DNA of 64,000 nt, taken from positions 744,001-808,000 of the forward strand of contig NZ_JARJBB010000001.1 in NCBI RefSeq assembly GCF_029269835.1. The letters are read 5' to 3'. This document shows positions 8,044 to 15,604 of the stretch, one piece after another. Position 1 is the first letter of the stretch. Each line of letters starts with the position of its first letter. This DNA is from Streptomyces tropicalis (lineage in GTDB: Bacteria; Actinomycetota; Actinomycetes; Streptomycetales; Streptomycetaceae). A program made the translations under genes and the position numbers. Below the pieces are notes generated by a model. The model was not told where the DNA came from. It ran no database searches and worked only from the letters and a program-made list of their open reading frames with translations.

Positions 8044-8421
8044 CCGGTTTCCGCGCCCTCGCCCGTATCTTTTCAGCCAACTTCCAAGGGTGGCGCATTA
8101 CCGGGCCCCGACACCCCCCAACCCCGGTACGACCTGCACGGACAGGGGTCCGAGGACCCCGCGCACCCTACGGGGATTGGCCACCGCGACAAGGCGCACT
8201 TCCCTGCACGCTCCCCGAGTGCAACGCTTCGTGATCGAATGCTTTACGCCAAGTTGCCATGTCGACAATGCACCGGGTGCTGAACCGGCCACGTCGGCAC
8301 GGCGCGACCCAGTAGATTCGATCTTGACTGTCTTACGGCGGGGGACTCGTGCAAAACCGAGGGGAAACGTGCAGGAGCGACACAACCGAGGAGCCGCGAC
8401 CACCGAGGGGGGCTTAGCAGG
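8044..8421. promoter_or_regulatory. adpA upstream regulatory region
   Basis: 378 bases without a gene. Streptomyces adpA is known to have an unusually long control region bound by regulators such as the gamma-butyrolactone receptor, BldD and AdpA itself. A 16-bp palindrome sits at 8145-8160 and a GAGGGGGG Shine-Dalgarno at 8405-8412. I could not place a -10/-35 pair with confidence. Confidence 0.55.
8145..8160. promoter_or_regulatory. 16-bp palindrome upstream of adpA
   Basis: GGGGTCC and GGACCCC arms are separated by GA, 262 bases before the adpA start. It could be an operator or a leader hairpin. It does not match the AdpA consensus TGGCSNGWWY. Confidence 0.35.
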
Positions 8422-9648
8422 ATGAGCCACGACTCCACTGCCGCGCCGGAATCCGCGGCCCGGAAGCTGTCCGGGCGACGTCGCAAGGAGATCGTCGCGG
8501 TGCTGCTGTTCAGCGGCGGCCCCATTTTCGAGAGTTCCATACCGCTGTCGGTGTTCGGGATTGACCGCCAGGACGCCGGAGTGCCGCGCTACCGCCTGCT
8601 CGTGTGCGGTGGCGAGGAAGGCCCGCTGCGGACCACAGGGGGCCTGGAACTCACCGCACCACACGGCCTGGAGGCGATCTCGCGTGCCGGGACCGTCGTC
8701 GTGCCGGCCTGGCGCTCGATCACCTCGCCGCCACCGGAGGAGGCGCTCGACGCCCTGCGCCGGGCGCACGAGGAGGGCGCCCGCATCGTCGGACTGTGCA
8801 CCGGCGCCTTCGTGCTGGCGGCGGCGGGTCTGCTCGACGGGCGTCCCGCCACCACGCACTGGATGTACGCGCCGACGCTGGCCAAGCGCTATCCGTCGGT
8901 GCACGTGGATCCGCGGGAGCTGTTCGTCGACGACGGCGACGTGCTGACGTCGGCCGGCACCGCGGCCGGGATCGACCTGTGCCTGCACATCGTGCGGACG
9001 GACCACGGCAACGAGGCGGCGGGCGCGCTCGCCCGGCGCCTCGTCGTCCCACCGCGCCGCAGCGGCGGGCAGGAGCGCTATCTGGACAGGTCTTTACCGG
9101 AGGAGATCGGCGCCGACCCGCTCGCCGAGGTCGTCGCCTGGGCGCTGGAGCACCTCCACGAGCAGTTCGACGTGGAGACGCTCGCGGCACGGGCGTACAT
9201 GAGCCGCCGTACGTTCGACCGCCGCTTCCGCTCCCTCACCGGGAGCGCGCCGCTGCAGTGGCTGATCACCCAGCGGGTGCTGCAGGCGCAGCGCCTGCTG
9301 GAGACGTCGGACTACTCGGTGGACGAGGTCGCGGGGCGCTGCGGCTTCCGCTCACCGGTGGCGCTGCGCGGGCACTTCCGGCGGCAGCTCGGCTCGTCGC
9401 CGGCCGCGTACCGGGCCGCGTACCGGGCGCGCCGGCCGCAGAGCGAGCGCATCGGTGACGTCGAGGGCGCCCCGATGGGGCCGGCGAGCACCTCCGGGCT
9501 GACGGGGCCGGGCGGGCCCGCCGCCCCGGTCGGCATCCCTGGCCCGAACGGCCCGGTGCCCTCCCTCCATCCGGAGGGCCCGCTGCCGCACCAGGGCCGG
9601 CGGGTGGCGCCGCTGGCGAGCCTGCCGGGCCAGCGCAGCGGAGGCTGA
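8422..9648 (+). CDS. adpA: Pleiotropic developmental activator AdpA (BldH)
   Basis: 408 residues, AraC/XylS family. The N-terminal DJ-1/PfpI-like dimerisation domain (residues about 25-195, with GLCTGAFVLAAAGLLDG) is joined by a short linker to a C-terminal double HTH domain (about 240-330, including YMSRRTFDRRFRSLTG). The protein activates and represses hundreds of genes for aerial growth and secondary metabolism. Codon 225 (9094-9096) is TTA, in the interdomain linker. That rare codon needs the BldA tRNA, so translation is expected to be bldA-dependent as in other Streptomyces. ATG 8422 has a GAGGGGGG ribosome site. The last 65 residues are Gly/Pro-rich and variable. ornA follows, as in the known adpA-ornA arrangement. 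Confidence 0.97.
   Translation: MSHDSTAAPESAARKLSGRRRKEIVAVLLFSGGPIFESSIPLSVFGIDRQDAGVPRYRLLVCGGEEGPLRTTGGLELTAPHGLEAISRAGTVVVPAWRSITSPPPEEALDALRRAHEEGARIVGLCTGAFVLAAAGLLDGRPATTHWMYAPTLAKRYPSVHVDPRELFVDDGDVLTSAGTAAGIDLCLHIVRTDHGNEAAGALARRLVVPPRRSGGQERYLDRSLPEEIGADPLAEVVAWALEHLHEQFDVETLAARAYMSRRTFDRRFRSLTGSAPLQWLITQRVLQAQRLLETSDYSVDEVAGRCGFRSPVALRGHFRRQLGSSPAAYRAAYRARRPQSERIGDVEGAPMGPASTSGLTGPGGPAAPVGIPGPNGPVPSLHPEGPLPHQGRRVAPLASLPGQRSGG
9094..9096 (+). promoter_or_regulatory. TTA codon in adpA (bldA checkpoint)
   Basis: The in-frame leucine codon TTA is codon 225 of adpA, between the PfpI and HTH domains (context Asp-Arg-Ser-Leu-Pro-Glu). TTA is very rare in Streptomyces and is decoded only by the developmentally regulated BldA tRNA. 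Confidence 0.95.
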
Positions 9649-9753
9649 CGGACCGGGTGGGCGGGCCGTGTGCCCGCCCACCCGGTGCCCGGCCCGCGTC
9701 CGCACCGTGCACGGCCGGCCCGGACGGCGGCGGCGCGCCGTATGGTGAGACAC

Positions 9754-10356
9754 ATGAACGATCGCATGGTGTGGATCGACTGCGAGATGACCGGCCTCTC
9801 GCTGTCCGACGACGCGCTCATCGAGGTGGCAGCCCTCGTCACGGACTCCGAGCTCAACGTGCTCGGCGACGGAGTGGACATCGTCGTCCGCCCGCCGGAC
9901 GCGGCGCTGGAGACGATGCCGGACGTGGTGCGTCAGATGCACACCGCCTCCGGCCTGCTCGACGAACTGGCCGCCGGGACGACCCTGAAGGACGCCGAGG
10001 AGCAGGTCCTGGCCTACGTGCGCGAGCACGTGAAGGAGCCGGGCAAGGCCCCCCTGTGCGGCAACTCGGTCGGCACCGACCGCGGCTTCCTGCTGCGCGA
10101 CATGCCGACGCTGGAGTCCTACCTCCACTACCGGATCGTCGACGTGTCCTCCGTCAAGGAGCTGGCCCGGCGCTGGTACCCGCGGGCGTACTTCAACAGC
10201 CCCGAGAAGAACGGCAACCACCGCGCCCTCGCCGACATCCGCGAGTCCATCGCCGAGCTGCGCTACTACCGCGAGGCCGTCTTCGTGCCCCAGCCCGGCC
10301 CCGACTCCGACACGGCCAGGGCGATCGCGGCCAAGCACGTACTGCCCGCCGGATAG
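9754..10356 (+). CDS. ornA: Oligoribonuclease (DEDDh 3'-5' exonuclease)
   Basis: 200 residues. It degrades 2-5 nt RNA, and pGpG in c-di-GMP turnover, to mononucleotides in the cytoplasm. All DEDDh signatures are visible: [10 protein letters not shown] (Asp, Glu) at the N-terminus, [11 protein letters not shown] in the middle and [11 protein letters not shown] (His, Asp) near residue 160. ATG 9754 has GGTGAG just upstream; the longer frame from 9670 is unsupported. The position directly after adpA is conserved in Streptomyces, where ornA is needed for normal development. It ends 116 bases before tRNA-His. Confidence 0.96.
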   Translation: MNDRMVWIDCEMTGLSLSDDALIEVAALVTDSELNVLGDGVDIVVRPPDAALETMPDVVRQMHTASGLLDELAAGTTLKDAEEQVLAYVREHVKEPGKAPLCGNSVGTDRGFLLRDMPTLESYLHYRIVDVSSVKELARRWYPRAYFNSPEKNGNHRALADIRESIAELRYYREAVFVPQPGPDSDTARAIAAKHVLPAG

Positions 10357-10472
10357 CGGCGCGCGACGGGTACGGGAGGGGGCGCCGCGAAAGCCGTGCG
10401 CGAGCACCCCTTCGGACCCTGTACACTTTTTCTCGGCCGGTCGGGGAGAAATCAAACCGAAGAACCGGTCAT

Positions 10473-10546
10473 GGTGGGTGTAGCTCAGCTGGTAGAGCAC
10501 CTGGTTGTGGTCCAGGATGCCGCGGGTTCGAGTCCCGTCACTCACC
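10473..10546 (+). tRNA. tRNA-His (GTG)
   Basis: The acceptor stem is GTGGGTG/CACTCAC with an encoded G-1 (10473) opposite C73 (10546), the histidine identity pair. The anticodon loop TTGTGGT gives GTG (10507-10509) and the T-arm is present (GGGTTCGAGTCCC). CCA is not encoded. A TACACT box at 10422-10427 is a plausible -10. Confidence 0.96.
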
Positions 10547-10556
10547 CTCATCGGTC

Positions 10557-10586
10557 AGCCGGTGACTCCGCTCGGAGTCACCGGCT
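10557..10586 (+). terminator. tRNA-His terminator
   Basis: A perfect 13-bp stem (10557-10569 with 10574-10586) and a GCTC loop begin 10 bases after the tRNA. Confidence 0.85.
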
Positions 10587-10695
10587 GTCTGCGTTCCCAC
10601 CGGCTTCCCGCAGGCACGGCCGGCGGCCTCGGACGTGGCCGAGGCCACGGCCCGGCGGACGGCCGCGGCACGCATCGGCCCCGGCCGCCCGGGGG

Positions 10696-11751
10696 CTACG
10701 ACGACGTCCGCACCACCAGCTCCGTCGGCAGCACGGCGTGCCGCCGGCCCACGTCCCGGGACGGCGCCGGGCGGCGGTCGGCGATCTCCGCCAGCAGCAG
10801 CCCGATCATCTCCCGGCCCATCTCCTGTATGGGCTGGCGCACACTGGTGAGCGGCGGGTCCATGTGGCGGGCGATGGCCGAGTCGTCGTAGCCGACCAGC
10901 GCCACGTCCTCCGGGATGCGGCGGCCCGCCTCGCGCAGCACCTGACGGGCTCCGGCCGCCGTCACGTCCGAGGCCGCGAAGACCGCGTCCAGACCGGGCC
11001 GGCGCTCCAGCAGCCGCGCCATCGCCCGGCGGCCGCCCTCCTCCGTGAAGTCGCCCGGCTCGACGAGCAGTTCGTCCGCCCCCCGGCCCGCTCCCCTCAG
11101 CGCGTCCCGGTAGCCGTCGACGCGGCGCTGGGCTCCGTAGACGTCCAGCCGGCCGGTGATGTGCGCCACGGTGCGGCGGCCGCCCGCGAGCAGGTGCTCC
11201 ACGGCCGAGCGGGCGCCTCCGTAGTTGTCCGAGTCCACCGAGGTGAGCGCCTCCGCGGCCGACCTGGGGCCGCTGATCACCGCCGGGATCTCCAGCTGGG
11301 CCAGCAGGTCGGGCAGCGGGTCGTCGGCGTGCACCGACACCAGCAGCACCCCGTCGACCCGGTGCGCGGCGAGGTACTGGGCGAGCCGCTGCCGCTCCCG
11401 GTCGCTGCCCGCGAAGATCAGCAGCAGTTGCATCTCGGTGTCGGCCAGCTCGGCGCCCACGCCCCGGAGCATGTCGGAGAAGTACGGCTCGGCGAAGAAG
11501 CGGGTCTCGGGCTCGGGGACGACGAGGGCGATGGCGTCCGTGCGGTTGGCGGCCAGGGCGCGGGCCGCCGTGTTGGGGACGTAGCCGAGTTCGGCGACCG
11601 CCGCCTCGACCGCGGCCCGGGTCGCGTCGCTCACCCGGGGCGAGCCGTTGATCACCCGGGAGACCGTGCCGCGGCCGACGCCGGCCCGCGCGGCGACCTC
11701 TTCCAGGGTCGGCCGGCCGCCGCTGCGGCCCCGCGCTCCGTGGCCTGCCAT
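10696..11751 (-). CDS. cebR: Cellobiose-responsive repressor CebR (LacI family)
   Basis: 351 residues. The N-terminal LacI HTH (TLEEVAARAGVGRGTVSRV, about residues 15-33) and hinge are followed by a periplasmic-binding-protein-like effector domain. CebR represses cellobiose/cellotriose uptake genes in Streptomyces and is released by cello-oligosaccharide. It faces cebEFG divergently, and its known palindrome TGGGAGCGCTCCCA occurs perfectly at 11965-11978 and imperfectly at 15591-15604. The symbol rests on this locus structure and the operator match. The start is ATG 11751; a Gly/Arg-rich stretch precedes the HTH. Confidence 0.93.
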   Translation of the reverse strand: MAGHGARGRSGGRPTLEEVAARAGVGRGTVSRVINGSPRVSDATRAAVEAAVAELGYVPNTAARALAANRTDAIALVVPEPETRFFAEPYFSDMLRGVGAELADTEMQLLLIFAGSDRERQRLAQYLAAHRVDGVLLVSVHADDPLPDLLAQLEIPAVISGPRSAAEALTSVDSDNYGGARSAVEHLLAGGRRTVAHITGRLDVYGAQRRVDGYRDALRGAGRGADELLVEPGDFTEEGGRRAMARLLERRPGLDAVFAASDVTAAGARQVLREAGRRIPEDVALVGYDDSAIARHMDPPLTSVRQPIQEMGREMIGLLLAEIADRRPAPSRDVGRRHAVLPTELVVRTSS

Positions 11752-12093
11752 GGGCTCCGCCTCCCGCCGTCGTCATCACGCCGAGCTGGAATCTAACAGT
11801 CATGCCGGGCGGCGCGGCCCGCTCCCGGGACCGCCCGGGGGCCGACGGGTGTCCGCTCACGCGCTCCGCCCGCTTCGTTAACGGGCCGATAACTGAACGC
11901 ACTTCGCCGCGCCCGGTCCCTTGACACCCCCGCCCGGAGCCGCGACTCTTCAACACATCACTCGTGGGAGCGCTCCCACGGTACCTGACACCTACACAAC
12001 CCGCACGTTCCCCGCCCGAGCCGCAGCGCGAACTTACGGGCCCACCCTGCAGGTGGCCGGGGGGTCGGCACGTCAGGGCAACAGGAGGACGCA
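11752..12093. promoter_or_regulatory. cebR-cebE divergent promoter region
   Basis: 342 bases without a gene. A TTGACA hexamer lies at 11921-11926, with a weak -10 near 11945-11950 on the cebE side. The CebR operator begins 15 bases further on, so it would cover the transcription start. AGGAGG precedes the cebE start. Confidence 0.6.
11963..11980. promoter_or_regulatory. CebR operator upstream of cebE
   Basis: A perfect 18-bp palindrome built on TGGGAGCGCTCCCA (core 11965-11978), the published CebR binding sequence. It lies about 115 bases before cebE. Confidence 0.93.
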
Positions 12094-13455
12094 ATGCGAG
12101 CACGTACCCTCCCTCCGTCTCGGCTTCGCTCGAGCGGGGGAACCCCGATCGCCCGCCGGGCGGCGGTCCTGGCGGCGGTGGCGGCCCTGGGCGCCGGCCT
12201 GCTGACCGGCTGCGCCGACGACGGCAAGGGCGCGGCCGGCTCGCCGGACGGCGGCAGCGGCGGTGGGAGGACCACCCTCACCCTGGGCCTCTTCGGCACC
12301 ATGGGATTCAAGGAGGCCGGCCTCTACACCGCGTACGAGAAGCTGCACCCGGACATCCGGATCCAGGAGAACGTCACCGAACGGAACGAGAACTACTACC
12401 CGGCGCTCGTCAACCACCTGACCACCAACAGCGGCCTGATGGACGTCCAGGCCGTCGAAGTCGGCAACATCGCCGAGGTCGTGAACACCCAGGCGGCCAA
12501 GCTCGCCGACGTCTCCAAGGCCCCCGGGGTGGACAAGTCCGCCTGGCTGGACTGGAAGTGGCAGCAGGCCACCACCCAGGACGGCAGGACCGTCGGCCTC
12601 GGCACCGACATCGGCCCGATGGCGATCTGCTACCGCAAGGACCTCTTCCGGAAGGCCGGCCTGCCCACCGACCGCGAGGCCGTCGGCAGGCTCTGGGCGG
12701 GCGACTGGAGCAAGCTGGTCGCGGCCGGGGAGGCGTACAAGAAGAAGGCGCCGCAGGGCACCTCCTTCATGGACTCCCCCGGCGGTCTGATCAACGCGAT
12801 CCTCAGCAGCGAGAAGGACAGGTTCTACGACTCCTCCGGCAAGGTCGTCTACAAGACCAACCCGGCCGTCCGCAAGGCCTTCGACCTGACCGCCAAGGCC
12901 GCCCAGGAGGGGCTCGTCCAGTCGCAGACGCAGTTCCAGCCGTCGTGGGACCAGACGATCGCCAACAGCAGGTTCGCCACCGTGGCCTGCCCGCCGTGGA
13001 TGCTCGGCTACCTCAAGGGCAAGTCCAAGGCGGACGCGGCCGGCAAGTGGGACGTGGCCGCCGCCCCCCGGTCCGGCAACTGGGGCGGCACCTTCCTGAC
13101 CGTGCCCGCCGGCGGCAGGCACGTGAAGCAGGCGGAGGCCTTCATCGCCTGGCTGACCGCCCCCGCCCAGCAGGCGAAGCTGTTCGCCGTCCAGGGCAGC
13201 TTCCCGAGCGCGCCGGCCGCCTACGACCTGCCCGCCGTGACCGGCGCGAAGAACGCGATGACCGGTGACGCCCCGATCGGCAGGATCTTCGCCGCCGCCG
13301 CCAAGGCCATCCCGGTGCAGCCCATCGGCCCGAAGGACCAGATCATCCAGCAGGGCCTGACGGACAACGGCGTGATCCTCGTGACGAAGGGCAAGTCCGC
13401 CGACGAGGCCTGGCGCACGGCCACGAAGACCATCGACAACAACCTGGAGCAGTGA
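12094..13455 (+). CDS. cebE: Cellobiose/cellotriose ABC transporter, substrate-binding lipoprotein
   Basis: 453 residues, family-1 (MalE/CebE-type) solute-binding protein. The signal peptide has twin Arg at 21-22, a hydrophobic core and the lipobox LLTGC with the lipidated Cys at 40, so the protein is tethered outside the membrane. The mature domain begins at LTLGLFGTMGFKEAG and contains binding-protein features such as FPSAPAAYDLP. ATG 12094 follows AGGAGG. The signal peptide n-region carries an extra Pro/Ser/Arg/Gly segment (about residues 9-18) encoded by the short interspersed repeat at 12119-12145. It is the first gene of the CebR-controlled cebEFG operon; an MsiK-type shared ATPase would be encoded elsewhere. 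Confidence 0.93.
   Translation: MRARTLPPSRLRSSGGTPIARRAAVLAAVAALGAGLLTGCADDGKGAAGSPDGGSGGGRTTLTLGLFGTMGFKEAGLYTAYEKLHPDIRIQENVTERNENYYPALVNHLTTNSGLMDVQAVEVGNIAEVVNTQAAKLADVSKAPGVDKSAWLDWKWQQATTQDGRTVGLGTDIGPMAICYRKDLFRKAGLPTDREAVGRLWAGDWSKLVAAGEAYKKKAPQGTSFMDSPGGLINAILSSEKDRFYDSSGKVVYKTNPAVRKAFDLTAKAAQEGLVQSQTQFQPSWDQTIANSRFATVACPPWMLGYLKGKSKADAAGKWDVAAAPRSGNWGGTFLTVPAGGRHVKQAEAFIAWLTAPAQQAKLFAVQGSFPSAPAAYDLPAVTGAKNAMTGDAPIGRIFAAAAKAIPVQPIGPKDQIIQQGLTDNGVILVTKGKSADEAWRTATKTIDNNLEQ
12119..12145. repeat. Short interspersed GC-rich repeat, copy 2, inside cebE
   Basis: This near-identical copy of 7482-7508 is read in frame within the cebE signal peptide. It begins TCGGCTTCGCTCGAGCG and ends in a C-run. 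Confidence 0.5.
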
Positions 13456-13460
13456 CCGGT

Positions 13461-14471
13461 ATGGCCACCCGGCACGACACCGCCGCGCCCCCCGCGAAGG
13501 AGGGGGGCGCGGCCCCGGCCCGTCCGGCCGGGGCCGCGTCCGACTCGGCCGCACTGCGGCGCCGGGCCCGGCAGTCCCGCCGCTGGCGGCGGGACGTGCG
13601 CCTGAGCCCGTACGCCTTCGTCTCGCCGTTCTTCCTGCTGTTCCTGGCCTTCGGACTGTTCCCGCTGATCTACACCGCGTGGGCCTCGCTGCACACGGTG
13701 GAGCTGACCGCGCCGACGGACATGCACTGGGCGGGGCTGCGCAACTACACCCGCCTCCTCGACGACGACTTCTTCTGGAACGCGGCGCGCAACACCCTGA
13801 CCATCGGGATCATCTCGACCGTCCCGCAGCTGCTGATGGCGATGGGCCTCGCGCACATCCTCAACTACCGCCTGCGGGCGTCGACCTTCTACCGGGTCGT
13901 GATGCTCGCGCCGTACGCCACCTCGATCGCCGCCGCCTCGCTGGTCTTCGCCCTGCTCTTCGGCCGCGACTACGGCGTGATCAACTGGGTGCTGCACCTC
14001 GTCGGCGGCGGCCGGATCGACTGGCAGGGCGACACCTGGCCCTCGCAGATCGCGGTGTCGTCGATCATCATCTGGCGCTGGACCGGCTACAACGCGCTGA
14101 TCTACCTCGCGGCGATGCAGGCCGTCCCGCAGGAGCTGTACGAGTCGGCGGCGCTGGACGGCGCCAGCCGCTGGCGGCAGTTCCTCCACGTCACCCTGCC
14201 GCAGCTGCGGCCGACGATCCTCTTCACCACGGTGGTCTCGACGATCGGCGCCAGCCAGGTCTTCGGCGAACCGCTGCTGTTCGACGCCAACAAGGGCGCC
14301 TCGGGCGGCGCCGAGCACCAGTTCCAGACGCTGGGGCTGTACCTGTACGAGCAGGGCTGGGTGAACCAGCACCTCGGCCGGGCCTCGGCGATCGCCTGGA
14401 TGATGTTCCTCATCCTCATCGTGATCGGCATCGTCAACCACGTCATCTCGCGCCGCCTGCGCGCCAGTTAA
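13461..14471 (+). CDS. cebF: Cellobiose ABC transporter permease CebF
   Basis: 336 residues, MalF-type permease with six predicted transmembrane helices. The first is at about residues 55-75 (SPYAFVSPFFLLFLAFGLFP), and the EAA loop near residue 225 reads YESAALDGASRWRQFLHVTLP, the contact site for the ATPase. The 40-residue N-terminal tail is charged and cytoplasmic. ATG 13461 has GGAG 11 bases upstream; a GTG at 13452 overlapping the cebE stop is an alternative. It is translationally linked to cebE and followed 12 bases later by cebG. Confidence 0.92.
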   Translation: MATRHDTAAPPAKEGGAAPARPAGAASDSAALRRRARQSRRWRRDVRLSPYAFVSPFFLLFLAFGLFPLIYTAWASLHTVELTAPTDMHWAGLRNYTRLLDDDFFWNAARNTLTIGIISTVPQLLMAMGLAHILNYRLRASTFYRVVMLAPYATSIAAASLVFALLFGRDYGVINWVLHLVGGGRIDWQGDTWPSQIAVSSIIIWRWTGYNALIYLAAMQAVPQELYESAALDGASRWRQFLHVTLPQLRPTILFTTVVSTIGASQVFGEPLLFDANKGASGGAEHQFQTLGLYLYEQGWVNQHLGRASAIAWMMFLILIVIGIVNHVISRRLRAS

Positions 14472-14483
14472 GGAGGTCCGGGC

Positions 14484-15386
14484 GTGACGACGACCCTGAC
14501 GAAGCCCGACGCCCGGACGGCCGGGCCGCGCCGGGTGCGCGGCCCGAGGTCGGCCCGCGCCGGCGGGCAGCTGCACGCCGGCCCCGTCGCGTACGTGGTG
14601 CTGGCCCTGTTCACCGTCGGCTCGCTGTTCCCGCTGGTGTGGACGGCGATCGCGGCCTCCCGGGACAACAACCGGCTGGCGCAGACGCCGCCGCCGTTCT
14701 GGTTCGGCTCCAACCTGGCGCACAACCTGTCGGTGGCCTGGTCCGACGCCGACCTCGGCAAGGCGTTCCTCAACACCACCGTCGTGGCGGGGGTGTCGGC
14801 GGGCACGATCGTCCTGCTGTCGACCGTCGCCGGGTTCGCCTTCGCCAAGCTGCGGTTCCGGGGGCGGGGCGCGCTGATGCTGCTGGTGATCGGCACGATG
14901 ATGGTGCCGCCGCAGCTCAGCATCATCCCGCTGTACATGATGGTGGCGAAGCTGGACTGGACCGACCAGCTCCAGGCGGTGATCCTGCCCTCGCTGGTGA
15001 GTGCGTTCGGCGTGTTCTTCATGCGGCAGTACCTGATCCAGGCGCTGCCGGACGAGATCGTCGAGGCCGCCCGGGTGGACGGCGCGAGCAGCTGGCGCGT
15101 GGTGTGGCACGTGGTGTTCCCCACGGCGCGGCCCGCGATGGCGGTCCTCGGCATGCTGATGTTCGTGCAGGCGTGGAACGACTTCCTGTGGCCGTTCCTC
15201 GTCCTCACGCAGACCGGCAACCCGACCGTGCAGGTGGCCCTGGCGGGCCTGGGCCGCGGCTACACCCCCGACCAGTCCCTGATCATGGCGGGCGCGCTGC
15301 TCGGCACCCTGCCGCTGCTGCTGGTCTTCGCCCTCTTCGGCAAGCAGATCGTGGGCGGCATCATGCAGGGCGCGGTCAAGGGCTGA
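14484..15386 (+). CDS. cebG: Cellobiose ABC transporter permease CebG
   Basis: 300 residues, MalG-type permease with six transmembrane helices. The EAA loop near residue 195 (VEAARVDGASSWRVVWHVVFP) has the usual E-A-x3-G spacing. GTG 14484 sits 8 bases after AAGGAGG. It forms the channel with CebF and depends on a shared ATPase not encoded here. The gene ends 217 bases before bglC; a small hairpin (15410-15429) and a polypyrimidine tract lie between. Confidence 0.92.
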   Translation: MTTTLTKPDARTAGPRRVRGPRSARAGGQLHAGPVAYVVLALFTVGSLFPLVWTAIAASRDNNRLAQTPPPFWFGSNLAHNLSVAWSDADLGKAFLNTTVVAGVSAGTIVLLSTVAGFAFAKLRFRGRGALMLLVIGTMMVPPQLSIIPLYMMVAKLDWTDQLQAVILPSLVSAFGVFFMRQYLIQALPDEIVEAARVDGASSWRVVWHVVFPTARPAMAVLGMLMFVQAWNDFLWPFLVLTQTGNPTVQVALAGLGRGYTPDQSLIMAGALLGTLPLLLVFALFGKQIVGGIMQGAVKG

Positions 15387-15409
15387 GGCGGGCGGGCGCC
15401 CGGTCCCGC

Positions 15410-15429
15410 TCCCGGCATCGACGCCGGGA
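15410..15429 (+). terminator. Possible cebG terminator hairpin
   Basis: A 7-bp stem (TCCCGGC/GCCGGGA) with a 6-nt loop, 23 bases after the cebG stop. It is modest in strength, so read-through into bglC is likely. Confidence 0.5.
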
Positions 15430-15466
15430 CCTGCACGGGGACCGGTCGCCCGCCGCCGCGGCACAC

Positions 15467-15575
15467 CCGTCCCGCCCGTCTCCCCTTCTCCTCTCTCCCG
15501 CCCCTCCTTCCCCCTCCGCCGTCTGCCCCCTCCCTCCTCCCCCTCCCCCCTTTCTGTCCTCTCCTGCCCGTCGGT
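15467..15575 (+). repeat. Polypyrimidine tract between cebG and bglC
   Basis: About 100 bases on the + strand are nearly all C and T, with purines limited to a few isolated Gs. It lies just upstream of the bglC operator/ribosome site. Such tracts can form triplex or H-DNA; a simple low-complexity origin is equally likely. Confidence 0.7.
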
Positions 15576-15590
15576 CTGAACGACCTCCAA

Positions 15591-15604
15591 TGGGAGCGCT
15601 TCCA
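15591..15604. promoter_or_regulatory. CebR-type operator overlapping the bglC ribosome-binding site
   Basis: TGGGAGCGCTTCCA differs from the perfect CebR palindrome by one base. Its last base is the A of the bglC start codon, and its GGGAG is the only plausible Shine-Dalgarno for that start. Confidence 0.85.

Noticed and set aside
8085..8100. AdpA self-binding site (TGGCGCATTA)
   Set aside because: Two mismatches to TGGCSNGWWY at defined positions; likely chance.
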